A DNA stretch of 21,434 bases from DASXIW01 sp036497785 (GCA_036497785.1 DASXIW010000077.1:1-21434); one strand, 5' to 3'. Shown: positions 14,549 to 21,122, counted from the first letter of the stretch. Program-made: numbers and translations. Notes: generated by a model from the sequence alone, not told the origin.

Positions 14549-16087
14549 ATGAGCGAGACGACGGCCCGGATCCTCGTCGTCGAGGACACGCCCACGCAGG
14601 CGGAACTGGCGCGCGTGCTGCTGACCTCGCTGGGCCACCAGGTGCGTCTGGCGGTCGCCGCCGGGCCGGCGCTGATCGCGGCGCGGAAATGGCAGCCGGA
14701 CGCAATATTGCTGGACGTGGAACTGCCGGATTACAACGGCTTCGAGCTGATGAAGAAGCTCAAGGCCGAGGGGATCGACGCGGCCGTGGTGGTGGTGACC
14801 GCCAACGCCTCCATCAACACCGCGGTCGAGGCGATGCGCGGCGGGGCGGTCGATTTCATCGTCAAACCCTATGCCAAGGCGCGGCTTGAGGTCACGCTTG
14901 CCAACGCGCTGGAGAAGCGGGCGCTGGTCGCGCAGTTGCGCACGGTGCGCGCGCGGCTGGAACGCGACCGTTTCTTCGGCTTCATCGGCGCCTCCGCCCC
15001 CATGCAGGCGGTCTATCGCACCATCGAAAGCGTCGCCGCCAGCCGGGCCAGCGTGTTCATCACCGGCGAAAGCGGCACCGGCAAGGAGCTGGCCGCCGAG
15101 GCGATCCATAAGGCGAGCCCGCGTGCAGGCGCGGAATACGTGGCGCTGAACTGCGGCGCCATCCCGCACGACCTGTTGGAAAGCGAAGTGTTCGGCCATG
15201 TGAAGGGTGCCTTCACCGGCGCCACCTCGGACCGGGCAGGGGCTGCCAAACTCGCCAATGGCGGCACATTGTTTCTGGACGAGATCGGCGAGATGCCGCT
15301 GGACATGCAGGTGAAACTGCTGCGCTTCGTCCAGACCGGCACCTATTCGCCGGTCGGCTCCTCGCGCATGGAGCGGGTGGATGTGCGCTTCGTCTGCGCC
15401 ACCAACCGCGACCTAATGCTGGAGGTGCAGGCCGGGCGCTTCCGCGAGGATCTCTATTATCGTTTATATGTCGTGCCGATCGAGCTGCCGCCGCTGCGCG
15501 AGCGCGGCGAGGACGTGCTGCGCATCGCCCAGCATTTCCTGGCCAGCTTCGCCCGCGAGGAAGGCCGGCGCTTCCGCGGTTTCACGCCGGATGCCGAGAC
15601 CGCGCTGATGGCCTATGCTTGGCCGGGCAATGTGCGCCAGCTGCAGAACGTCACGCGCAACGTGGTCGTGCGGCACGACGCCGATCTGGTGGATGCAGGC
15701 ATGTTGCCGCCGCCGGTGGTGCGGCCGGGCATGGCGATGCCGGCCCCGCGCGAATTGGCGCCGCCGCCGCGCGAATTTACGTCCGCCCCGATGAGCTTCG
15801 CTTATCCGGCGGAGCATCCGCGGGAGAGCATCGCCGAACCGGAATGGGCGCCGGCGCCGCTCCCGCCCTTTGAGGATTTCGGCGCCGCGGCGCCTAAGTC
15901 TGTGCCTGTCGCGCAGGATGTCGAGGTGATGCCGTTGGCCGAGATGGAACGCCGCCTGGTGGTCGCGGCCCTGCGCCGCACCGCCAATGACGTGCCGCGC
16001 GCCGCCGCCCTGCTGGAGATCAATCCCTCCACCATCTACCGCAAATTGGCGATCTGGCGCGCAGAGGGAGGCATTCCCGAGATTTAG
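14549..16087 (+). CDS. NtrC-class sigma-54-dependent response regulator
   Basis: A 512-residue regulator. The receiver spans residues 1-120 with E12/D13, phospho-acceptor D56 in AILLDVELPDYNG, T84 and K106. The AAA+ domain follows with Walker A GESGTGKE (173-180), the sigma-54 contact loop GAFTGA (220-225) and Walker B LFLDEIGEM. A Pro-rich linker (about 395-450) leads to a Fis-type helix-turn-helix near residues 470-505 (NDVPRAAALLEINPSTIYRKL). All catalytic elements are intact, so phosphorylation should allow it to open sigma-54 promoters. Two such promoters flank it at 13715 and 16134, predicting autoactivation and control of the sugar transferase. It resembles LuxO or PrsR in architecture; no precise orthologue is claimed. 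Confidence 0.92.
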   Translation: MSETTARILVVEDTPTQAELARVLLTSLGHQVRLAVAAGPALIAARKWQPDAILLDVELPDYNGFELMKKLKAEGIDAAVVVVTANASINTAVEAMRGGAVDFIVKPYAKARLEVTLANALEKRALVAQLRTVRARLERDRFFGFIGASAPMQAVYRTIESVAASRASVFITGESGTGKELAAEAIHKASPRAGAEYVALNCGAIPHDLLESEVFGHVKGAFTGATSDRAGAAKLANGGTLFLDEIGEMPLDMQVKLLRFVQTGTYSPVGSSRMERVDVRFVCATNRDLMLEVQAGRFREDLYYRLYVVPIELPPLRERGEDVLRIAQHFLASFAREEGRRFRGFTPDAETALMAYAWPGNVRQLQNVTRNVVVRHDADLVDAGMLPPPVVRPGMAMPAPRELAPPPREFTSAPMSFAYPAEHPRESIAEPEWAPAPLPPFEDFGAAAPKSVPVAQDVEVMPLAEMERRLVVAALRRTANDVPRAAALLEINPSTIYRKLAIWRAEGGIPEI

Positions 16088-16112
16088 GCTGGAGACCGGC
16101 TCTGGCACGCTC

Positions 16113-16125
16113 TTGCAGATTGCGA
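16113..16125. promoter_or_regulatory. Palindrome TTGCAGATTGCGA, second enhancer-site candidate
   Basis: It differs at two positions from the consensus TCGCAAATTGCGA shared with 13632-13644 (read on the reverse strand) and 16889-16901. It lies only 8 bases upstream of the -24 element of the sugar transferase promoter, closer than is usual for a sigma-54 enhancer. It also overlaps a mis-spaced -24/-12-like sequence (TGGCACG-CTC-TTGCA, 16103-16117). Confidence 0.45.
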
Positions 16126-16133
16126 GAGCGAAC

Positions 16134-16149
16134 TGGCCCGGCGGTTGCA
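16134..16149 (+). promoter_or_regulatory. Sigma-54 promoter of the sugar transferase gene
   Basis: TGGCCCG-GCGG-TTGCA has the required ten bases between GG and GC and one departure from TGGCACG. Transcription would begin near 16160, about 49 bases before the ATG at 16209. It lies directly downstream of the sigma-54 activator gene. Confidence 0.75.
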
Positions 16150-16208
16150 ATGGATCGTTTCGCTTGGGTCGTTACGCCTACGTCAACCATTGCCGGGAAA
16201 TTGCAATC

Positions 16209-16880
16209 ATGTCGAACCGCCACCGCACCAACGATGCCTGCTCCTCCGACGCAGTGTTCGCCATCAGGGACGTTCCGTGTCCGATCGAAATTGGCAAGCG
16301 CGCCCTGGATATCCTTGCCGCCCTGGCTGCGCTGGTGATCACCGCGCCGCTATGGCCGCTGATCGCGCTGGCGATCAAGCTCGACAGCGCCGGACCGGTT
16401 TTCTATCGCCAGATCCGGGTGGGACGGGCGATGGCCGATCGCACGGAATTGTTCGGCATCTTCAAATTCCGGTCGATGCGCGCGGACGCCGAGGCGTTGA
16501 CCGGTGCGGTATTGGCCCAGAAGCGCGATCCGCGGATCACCCGGGGGGCGTTTCTGCGCAAGACACGGATGGACGAGCTGCCGCAGCTGCTGAATGTGCT
16601 GAAGGGCGACATGTCAATGATCGGGCCGCGCCCGGAACGGCCCTCCGTCTATCGCCGCCTGGACCGGATTTGCCGACCGCACCATGGGTCTGCGCCCCGG
16701 CATCACCGGCCTGAGCCAGGTTTGCCGGGTTATGACAGCAGCGACGCCGATATTATCCGCAAGGTTGGCTACGATGCGGCCTATTCGCTGCATCTGACGG
16801 ATATGCGCACGTGGCTGCTCCCTGATCTGCTGATTTCATTGCGCACGCTGCGGGTGATGCTCAGCGGCTCCGGCCAGTAA
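16209..16880 (+). CDS. Bacterial sugar transferase (exopolysaccharide priming type), internally frame-scrambled
   Basis: The open frame encodes 223 residues, the size of the short ExoY/PssY-like transferases that move a sugar-1-phosphate from a nucleotide sugar to undecaprenyl phosphate. A single N-terminal membrane helix is seen (LDILAALAALVITAPLWPLIALAIKL), then the conserved FKFRSMRADAE, TRMDELPQLLNVLKGDMSMIGPRPERP. From about residue 154 the frame gives nonsense (CRPHHGSAPRHHRPEPGL), while the next frame reads ADRTMGLRPGITGLSQVCR, the expected family motif. The family sequence returns in the original frame at GYDSSDADIIRKVGYD. One extra T in the TTT at 16669-16671 and one missing G at 16737-16739 explain this exactly. 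As written the enzyme is probably damaged. Control by the adjacent sigma-54 regulator is likely. Confidence 0.8.
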   Translation: MSNRHRTNDACSSDAVFAIRDVPCPIEIGKRALDILAALAALVITAPLWPLIALAIKLDSAGPVFYRQIRVGRAMADRTELFGIFKFRSMRADAEALTGAVLAQKRDPRITRGAFLRKTRMDELPQLLNVLKGDMSMIGPRPERPSVYRRLDRICRPHHGSAPRHHRPEPGLPGYDSSDADIIRKVGYDAAYSLHLTDMRTWLLPDLLISLRTLRVMLSGSGQ

Positions 16881-16888
16881 CACTTCAC

Positions 16889-16901
16889 TTGCAAATTGCG
16901 A
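16889..16901. promoter_or_regulatory. Palindrome TTGCAAATTGCGA, third copy of the enhancer-site candidate
   Basis: It differs by one base from TCGCAAATTGCGA and starts 8 bases after the sugar transferase stop. I see no properly spaced -24/-12 element between it and the next gene, so it may act from downstream on the transferase promoter or serve a lost promoter. Confidence 0.45.
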
Positions 16902-16987
16902 CGCAGGCTGCCTGACGCTTCCCAGCGCACGCCGCCAGCCATCTTGCACCATGCCGCGCCCTGATCATCGATCCGGGCGCTTTCTCT

Positions 16988-17016
16988 TTGACGATATAGT
17001 TGACTTAGTCAAATAT
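16988..17016 (+). promoter_or_regulatory. Promoter with embedded operator for the MarR-GNAT gene
   Basis: TTGACG (16988-16993) and AAATAT (17011-17016) are separated by 17 bases. The spacer and first -10 bases hold the dyad TTGACTTAGTCAA (17000-17012), flanked by A/T-rich arms. Operators of this size inside the promoter are typical of autorepressing MarR proteins, and the gene starts 20 bases further on. Confidence 0.65.
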
Positions 17017-17036
17017 GCGATGGCGAGGAGAACACC

Positions 17037-17990
17037 ATGGCCGAGGCGCATTCCAGCGTGCCCGCGGACGCTATCGCTGCCGTGCGGCGGTTCAGCCGGT
17101 TCTACACCTGTCAGCTCGGGCTGCTCGGGGAGGGGCTGCTGCGCAGCGAGTTCTCCCTGACCGAGGGGCGCATCCTGTACGAACTGGCGCATCGCGTGGA
17201 TTTGACGGCGACGGCGCTGGGGCGGGAACTCGGCATCGATTTCGGTTATCTGAGCCGGATCCTGAAACGCTTCGAGGCGCGCGGGCTGATCCGACGCACG
17301 GCCTCTCCCGGCGACCGGCGACAGATGATGCTGACGCTGACGTCAGCGGGGCAGAAAGCCTTCGCGCCGCTCGACCGTGCCGCCCAGCAGGAGGTGGGGG
17401 CCTTGCTGGCCCGGCTGCCACCGGGAAATATCGCCGGGCTGACCGGCGCGATGGCCACGGTGGAACGGTTGATGGGGGCGCCCGCGACGCCCGCCGTGCC
17501 GTATCGGCTGCGGCCGCACCGGGTTGGCGATATCGGCTGGATCACGCATCGGCAGGGCGTGCTGTACGCGCGCGAATATGGTTGGGACGAGAGTTTCGAG
17601 GCGTTGGTGGCCGAGATTGCAGCGGGCTTCGAGAAGAATTTCGATCCGGATCAGGAACGGTGCTGGATTGCCGAGCGCGGCGGCGAGATTGTGGGTTCGG
17701 TGTTCCTGGTGCGCGTGTCCGACGCGGTGGCGAAGCTGCGGCTGCTATATGTGGAGCCGAGCGCGCGGGGGCTGGGGATCGGGCGACGCTTGACCGAAGA
17801 GTGTATCCGCTTCGCGCGGGACCATGGCTATGCCACGCTGACGCTGTGGACGAACGATATACTGGTGGCGGCAGGGCGGATCTATCAGGCAGCAGGATTC
17901 GCGCTGGTTGCCGAGGAGCCGCATCACTCTTTCGGCAAGGATCTGATCGGGCAGCACTGGGAGCTTGCGCTGCAGGACCGGCATCGCTAG
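17037..17990 (+). CDS. MarR regulator fused to a GNAT acetyltransferase
   Basis: A 317-residue two-domain protein. Residues about 10-150 are a MarR winged helix, with EFSLTEGRILYEL, LGIDFGYLSRILKRFEARGLI as recognition region and the wing DRRQMMLTLT. Residues about 165-315 are a GNAT fold; the acetyl-CoA loop is seen in EPSARGLGIGRRL and the last strand in IYQAAGFALVAEE. MarR-GNAT fusions occur widely in proteobacteria and presumably combine small-molecule or promoter sensing with acetylation. The substrate is unknown. The start has a GAGGAG ribosome site seven bases upstream. An operator lies within its promoter, so autoregulation is likely. No partner gene is co-directional within close range. 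Confidence 0.88.
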   Translation: MAEAHSSVPADAIAAVRRFSRFYTCQLGLLGEGLLRSEFSLTEGRILYELAHRVDLTATALGRELGIDFGYLSRILKRFEARGLIRRTASPGDRRQMMLTLTSAGQKAFAPLDRAAQQEVGALLARLPPGNIAGLTGAMATVERLMGAPATPAVPYRLRPHRVGDIGWITHRQGVLYAREYGWDESFEALVAEIAAGFEKNFDPDQERCWIAERGGEIVGSVFLVRVSDAVAKLRLLYVEPSARGLGIGRRLTEECIRFARDHGYATLTLWTNDILVAAGRIYQAAGFALVAEEPHHSFGKDLIGQHWELALQDRHR

Positions 17991-18008
17991 GTGCGGGGTG
18001 CGCCGGGA

Positions 18009-18021
18009 ACGGTCTGACCGT
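18009..18021. other. Palindrome ACGGTC-T-GACCGT after the MarR-GNAT gene
   Basis: A perfect 6-bp dyad with a one-base centre, 18 bases after the stop codon. It is too tight to form an RNA hairpin and more like a protein-binding site. Confidence 0.3.
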
Positions 18022-18041
18022 CTCATACGCTGGCGTACCAT

Positions 18042-18231
18042 GTACACCGGAATGTGAAACGATCGCGATTTTGCAAGCTTGCGGTTGTCGCTGCGACCTG
18101 AATAGTCTAAATAATAATGCTGCTTGGGAATGCCTCGTACACCGGAATGTGAAACGCTCGCGATTTTGCAAGCTTGCGGCTGTCGCCGCGACCTTAATAT
18201 TATTAATAATGACTCTGCTTGGTAATGCCTC
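18042..18231. repeat. 95-bp imperfect tandem duplication
   Basis: Copy 1 is 18042-18136 and copy 2 is 18137-18231, both exactly 95 bp. Both begin GTACACCGGAATGTGAAACG, share GCGATTTTGCAAGCTTGCGG, and end in AATGCCTC. Most differences fall in the A/T-rich stretch after CGACCT. Each copy contains a GTG start and the first residues of a small ORF; only copy 2 stays open. The unit is A/T-richer than its surroundings. Confidence 0.85.
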
Positions 18232-18241
18232 GGAGATTTAG
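18149..18241 (+). CDS. Possible 30-residue membrane or signal peptide
   Basis: GTG 18149 begins a short ORF in the second repeat copy whose stop TAG abuts the ATG of the next gene. The product starts MKRSRFCKLA and continues with a hydrophobic stretch (AAVAATLILLIMTLLG), the shape of a signal peptide or single-helix membrane peptide. CCGGAAT before the GTG is a weak ribosome site. The equivalent ORF in copy 1 is cut by TGA after 15 codons. It may be a leader peptide coupled to the acyltransferase gene, a toxin-like peptide, or chance. No family is recognised. Confidence 0.35.
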   Translation: MKRSRFCKLAAVAATLILLIMTLLGNASEI

Positions 18242-19243
18242 ATGAATGCATTGACGAAGCCGGGCATTTCCTTGAGCGTGAGCGCCACTCGATCTGATCA
18301 GCCCGACCCGCTGACACCTACGCTGTTTCATACGCGCTGGTGGTTGGAAGCGGCAACGGGGGGGGATTACGGGGAGGCGGAAATACGTTCCGGCGGGCGT
18401 GTTGTCGCGCGTTTTCCCTACATGATCCAGCGCAAGTTCGCGGGGCACAAGCTGTGCACGATGCCGGAGTTGACCCATTTTCTTGGCCCCGCCATTGATC
18501 TGGGCGCTGGTCACGCTGCCAATCGCAGCGTCAAGCGGCATCATTTGACGCAGGAATTGCTGGCGCAGATGTCCGGCTTCAGCGGCTTCTACCACAAGCT
18601 GCATGGCGACATCGCCGACACACTGGCTTTCGAGGAGGCCGGCTGCACGACGATGGTGCAATTCACTTATGAGATCGCGCCGCAGTCCGAGCAGGCGATC
18701 TGGGCAGGTATGCGCGACAAGACACGCAACGTGATCCGCCGTGCCCAGGAGCGCTGGGAGGTGGTGACGCTTGACGACCCCTTTGCGTTCGTCGCTGCCT
18801 ATGACGCGAATCTGCGCTGCCGTGGGCTTGTGAATTATTACGCGCGCATCGCCGACGTGTGCGGCGCCGCGATCGAGAATGGTCAGGGACGCATCCTGGC
18901 CGTTAAGGATCGGCAGGGCGCGGTGCTGGGGGCGATCGTCATGGTATGGGACGGACGGGTTGCCTATTATCTGCTTTCGACGCGATCGGAACACGCCGAT
19001 AACGGTGTGATGAGCCTGCTGATCTGGCACGCGCTGCGCGAGGCCGCCGGCTGCGGCCTGGTGTTCGATTTCGATGGCGTGGGAACGCCGGGAAGCCGCC
19101 TGTTCTTCACGGGGTTCGGCGGGAAAGTTACTCCGCGCTACATCGTATCGCGGCACAGTACCGCCTATCGTGTGGCCGGCCAGGTGACAAAGTTCGTTGA
19201 TCTGTTGCGCAGGCGCGACATGGGCGAGGCGCGGCATGTCTGA
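18242..19243 (+). CDS. FemAB/GNAT-like acyltransferase (Acetyltransf_6 type)
   Basis: A 333-residue protein. The N-terminal half (HTRWWLEAATGG...GGRVVARFPYMIQRKFAG) and the second half with MRDKTRNVIRRAQERWEVVTLDD, GAIVMVWDGRVAYYLLSTRSE and VFDFDGVGTPGSRLFFTGFGG match the double-GNAT layout of FemAB-like and BioF2-like (Acetyltransf_6) proteins. Relatives attach amino acids or acyl groups to cell-envelope or polysaccharide precursors. The exact acceptor is unknown. The ATG directly follows the TAG of the tiny ORF, and GGAG at 18232-18235 is its ribosome site, so the 95-bp repeat supplies the translation signal. It overlaps the methyltransferase gene by 8 bases. Nearness to the sugar transferase suggests a role in surface polysaccharide, as inference only. 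Confidence 0.75.
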   Translation: MNALTKPGISLSVSATRSDQPDPLTPTLFHTRWWLEAATGGDYGEAEIRSGGRVVARFPYMIQRKFAGHKLCTMPELTHFLGPAIDLGAGHAANRSVKRHHLTQELLAQMSGFSGFYHKLHGDIADTLAFEEAGCTTMVQFTYEIAPQSEQAIWAGMRDKTRNVIRRAQERWEVVTLDDPFAFVAAYDANLRCRGLVNYYARIADVCGAAIENGQGRILAVKDRQGAVLGAIVMVWDGRVAYYLLSTRSEHADNGVMSLLIWHALREAAGCGLVFDFDGVGTPGSRLFFTGFGGKVTPRYIVSRHSTAYRVAGQVTKFVDLLRRRDMGEARHV

Positions 19244-20108
19244 GGCGATGGCGGCGATCGCGAGCGGCTTGCGGAAGGTTACCCGGCTTGGCTGGCGCGG
19301 CGCGGATGGCCGCCGGCACCTTGCGCGCATTGCCGCGCTCGGGCCGGTGCATCACGCGCTGTTCGCGCTGCGCCGGCTCCGCAAGGCGGACGATCCGTTC
19401 TCCCGCACGCATCCGTTCGATGTCGAGTACGGGGTTCGGACCAGCGGCTTTCTTCCGGCCTGGCTGCTATGGTCGGGCTCGTCGGCGGATGCGCACAGCA
19501 CCGCCTATGCGGGTTGCCAGCCGAGCTGCCTGCGCGCGGCACTTCGCTCCCTTCCCGGGCTGGAACACTCGCAATTCCTCGATCTCGGCTGCGGGATGGG
19601 GCGGGCGCTGATCGTCGCCTCCGAATTTCCGTTCGCGGGCATTATGGGCGTGGAACTGTCATCTGCTCTTGCGCGCACCGCCGGGCGCAATGTTCGCACG
19701 GTGGCGGCGCGACACAGCTTGCGTACCGCGATGACGGTGCGCCAGGGAGATGCGTCGCAGGTGGCGTTTCCTTCGCGGCACCTGGTGGTGTTCCTGTATC
19801 ACAGCTTCGGGGCTGCGCTGGTGGAGACGATTGCCAGACGGGTTGCCGCGCATGTTGGAGATGGCGGGGAGGCTTTCTTCATCTACGAGAATCCGGTGCA
19901 TGGCGCGGTGCTGGACGCGATGGCGGAGTACACACGCTGGTCCGCTGCCTATGTCCGCCATGATCCGCAAGAGCGGGGCTTCGGACCTGAAGATGGCGAG
20001 GCGGTCGTTGTCTGGCGTGCCGGGCGGCCCGGTACCGCGATGCCGGCGGCGGATGCCGGCCGGGGGATTGTCATTACGAAGCCGGGCTGGCGCGCCGAGC
20101 TGCTGTGA
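19236..20108 (+). CDS. SAM-dependent methyltransferase
   Basis: A 290-residue protein starting at ATG 19236, which overlaps the end of the acyltransferase gene by 8 bases and implies translational coupling. The SAM-binding motif I FLDLGCGMGRALIVAS is at about residues 114-129, the acidic end of the next strand is in GIMGVELSSALA, and a later RQGDASQVAFPSR segment fits motif II/III. The N-terminal 80 residues (RRHLARIAALGPVHHALFALRRL) are basic and of unknown role. Acceptor unknown; coupling to the FemAB/GNAT-like protein suggests that both modify the same molecule. Downstream is a repeat-rich convergent spacer. Confidence 0.8.
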   Translation: MSEAMAAIASGLRKVTRLGWRGADGRRHLARIAALGPVHHALFALRRLRKADDPFSRTHPFDVEYGVRTSGFLPAWLLWSGSSADAHSTAYAGCQPSCLRAALRSLPGLEHSQFLDLGCGMGRALIVASEFPFAGIMGVELSSALARTAGRNVRTVAARHSLRTAMTVRQGDASQVAFPSRHLVVFLYHSFGAALVETIARRVAAHVGDGGEAFFIYENPVHGAVLDAMAEYTRWSAAYVRHDPQERGFGPEDGEAVVVWRAGRPGTAMPAADAGRGIVITKPGWRAELL

Positions 20109-20112
20109 GCCA

Positions 20113-20213
20113 GCGCAATATGGCTTTAGGTGGAATCACCGAGCCATGAAATTGTTCGCCAAAACAAAGAGCTAGAGCGTGATGGCTTCGCCTACCAGAA
20201 GTCATCATGCTCT
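20113..20213. repeat. MITE-like interspersed repeat, degenerate copy 1
   Basis: About 100 bp closely similar along its length to the element at 20358-20463, including CAATATGGCTTTAGG near the left, AACAAAGA-CTAGAGC in the middle and CTACCAGAAG near the right. The left terminus has decayed, but the right half can still fold through GAGCGTGATGGCTTC and GAAGTCATCATGCTC. It begins just after the methyltransferase stop. Confidence 0.75.
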
Positions 20214-20249
20214 CGACGCGCGGCTAGGATGCGCGGTGTGATTCCAATG

Positions 20250-20300
20250 ATACCAACCGCCTGAAACCATGGAACGGTCATCGTTTCAGGCGGTTGGTAT
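20250..20300. terminator. 18-bp perfect inverted repeat
   Basis: ATACCAACCGCCTGAAAC (20250-20267) and its exact complement (20283-20300) flank a 15-nt loop between the convergent genes. It could be a bidirectional terminator or a REP-like element. There is no T tract. Confidence 0.5.
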
Positions 20301-20311
20301 GGTGCGATTCA

Positions 20312-20333
20312 GGCGGGCCGGTTCCGGCCCGCC
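20312..20333. terminator. GC-rich 10-bp inverted repeat
   Basis: GGCGGGCCGG-TT-CCGGCCCGCC is self-complementary and lies 12 bases after the previous inverted repeat. It may add to termination between the convergent genes. Confidence 0.45.
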
Positions 20334-20357
20334 CGGGTCACAAAATCTATGAGACGA

Positions 20358-20463
20358 CTAGAGCAATATGGCTTTAGGCGGAATCGCCGAACCATAAAAC
20401 TGCTTGTCAGAACAAAGAACTAGAGCATGCTGGCGTCGACTACCAGAAGCCATATTGCTCTAG
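20358..20463. repeat. MITE-like interspersed repeat, intact copy 2
   Basis: A 106-bp element bounded by perfect 17-bp terminal inverted repeats, CTAGAGCAATATGGCTT (20358-20374) and AAGCCATATTGCTCTAG (20447-20463). It has an inner CTAGAGC at about 20420 and a GGCGGAATCGCC hairpin. It encodes no protein, so movement would need a transposase supplied elsewhere. Its right end overlaps and supplies the TAG stop of the OmpA-family gene. Similar CTAG-ended palindromic repeats are widespread in alphaproteobacterial intergenic DNA. Confidence 0.75.
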
Positions 20464-21014
20464 CCGGCCAGCGATAATTCGACGCGCCGATTTTGTGCCC
20501 GGCCGTTCGCGGTGTCGTTCGAGGCGACCGGATTCGCTTCGCCGAACCCTTTCGCCGAGACCAGGCTCGGGTTGAGGCCTTGCGAGATCAAATACTGCAT
20601 CACGGTGTCGGCGCGCTTTTGCGAAAGCTCGACGTTGGAGTTGACGCCCCTCGCGCGCAGCGCCGCCCCGATCGGGGCGTTGTCGGTAAAGCCGCTCACC
20701 AGGATCTTGTTCTGCTGCGTCGGCGCGAGTTTCGCAGCCATGGTGGAAATGATCTGCTTGCCCCGGGCGCTCATCTCCCAGCCACCGGACTGGAACAGCA
20801 AGTCGCTGTTGACGGTGTATTTGATCGCCCCTTGCAGGCGAGCGATCTGCTGCTTATCCGTGGCGATCTGTGCCGCCTGCGCATCGGTCTGTTGGCGCAA
20901 TTGTTGGTTTTCCGCCTGAAGCGTATCGTATTTGCTCTGAGAGACACATCCTGTCAGGACTATGGTCGACAGCAACGTTCCGGCAATGAGCGGTGATTTG
21001 ATTACGTTGACCAC
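20460..21014 (-). CDS. OmpA-family outer-membrane lipoprotein
   Basis: A 184-residue protein. GTG 21014 is the chosen start because AGGGGAG lies 8 bases upstream and the lipoprotein signal begins at once; the frame is open to 21104 without such support. The lipobox is LTGC in a signal ending TIVLTGCVSQ, so the Cys would be lipidated. A short coiled coil follows (YDTLQAENQQLRQQTDAQAAQIATDKQQIARL). The OmpA/Pal peptidoglycan-binding domain has LVSGFTDNAPIG, NVELSQKRADTVMQYLISQGL, GFGEANPVASNDTANGRAQNRRVELSL. It likely tethers the outer membrane to peptidoglycan. The stop codon lies within the end of a MITE-like element. A sigma-70-like promoter and an FNR-like box lie upstream. Confidence 0.88.
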   Translation of the reverse strand: MVNVIKSPLIAGTLLSTIVLTGCVSQSKYDTLQAENQQLRQQTDAQAAQIATDKQQIARLQGAIKYTVNSDLLFQSGGWEMSARGKQIISTMAAKLAPTQQNKILVSGFTDNAPIGAALRARGVNSNVELSQKRADTVMQYLISQGLNPSLVSAKGFGEANPVASNDTANGRAQNRRVELSLAG

Positions 21015-21088
21015 ATGCTTAACTCCCCTTTTGGACGGTCTCGCGCTCGGACGAAAAACGTCCTGACCGTCGTCTATTTCCGTTCGAC

Positions 21089-21116
21089 AGTATAAACTTA
21101 GCAAACCCCGATCAAG
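21089..21116 (-). promoter_or_regulatory. Sigma-70-like promoter of the OmpA-family gene
   Basis: On the minus strand CTTGAT (21116-21111) and TATACT (21094-21089) are 16 bases apart, about 75 bases before the GTG start. A small GGACG/CGTCC stem sits in the leader (21050-21064). Confidence 0.5.
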
Positions 21117-21122
21117 GTTCTA

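Noticed and set aside
17015..18241. 408-codon frame overlapping the MarR-GNAT gene
   Set aside because: Most of it is a shadow of the MarR-GNAT frame; only the last 30 codons (from 18149) have independent support.
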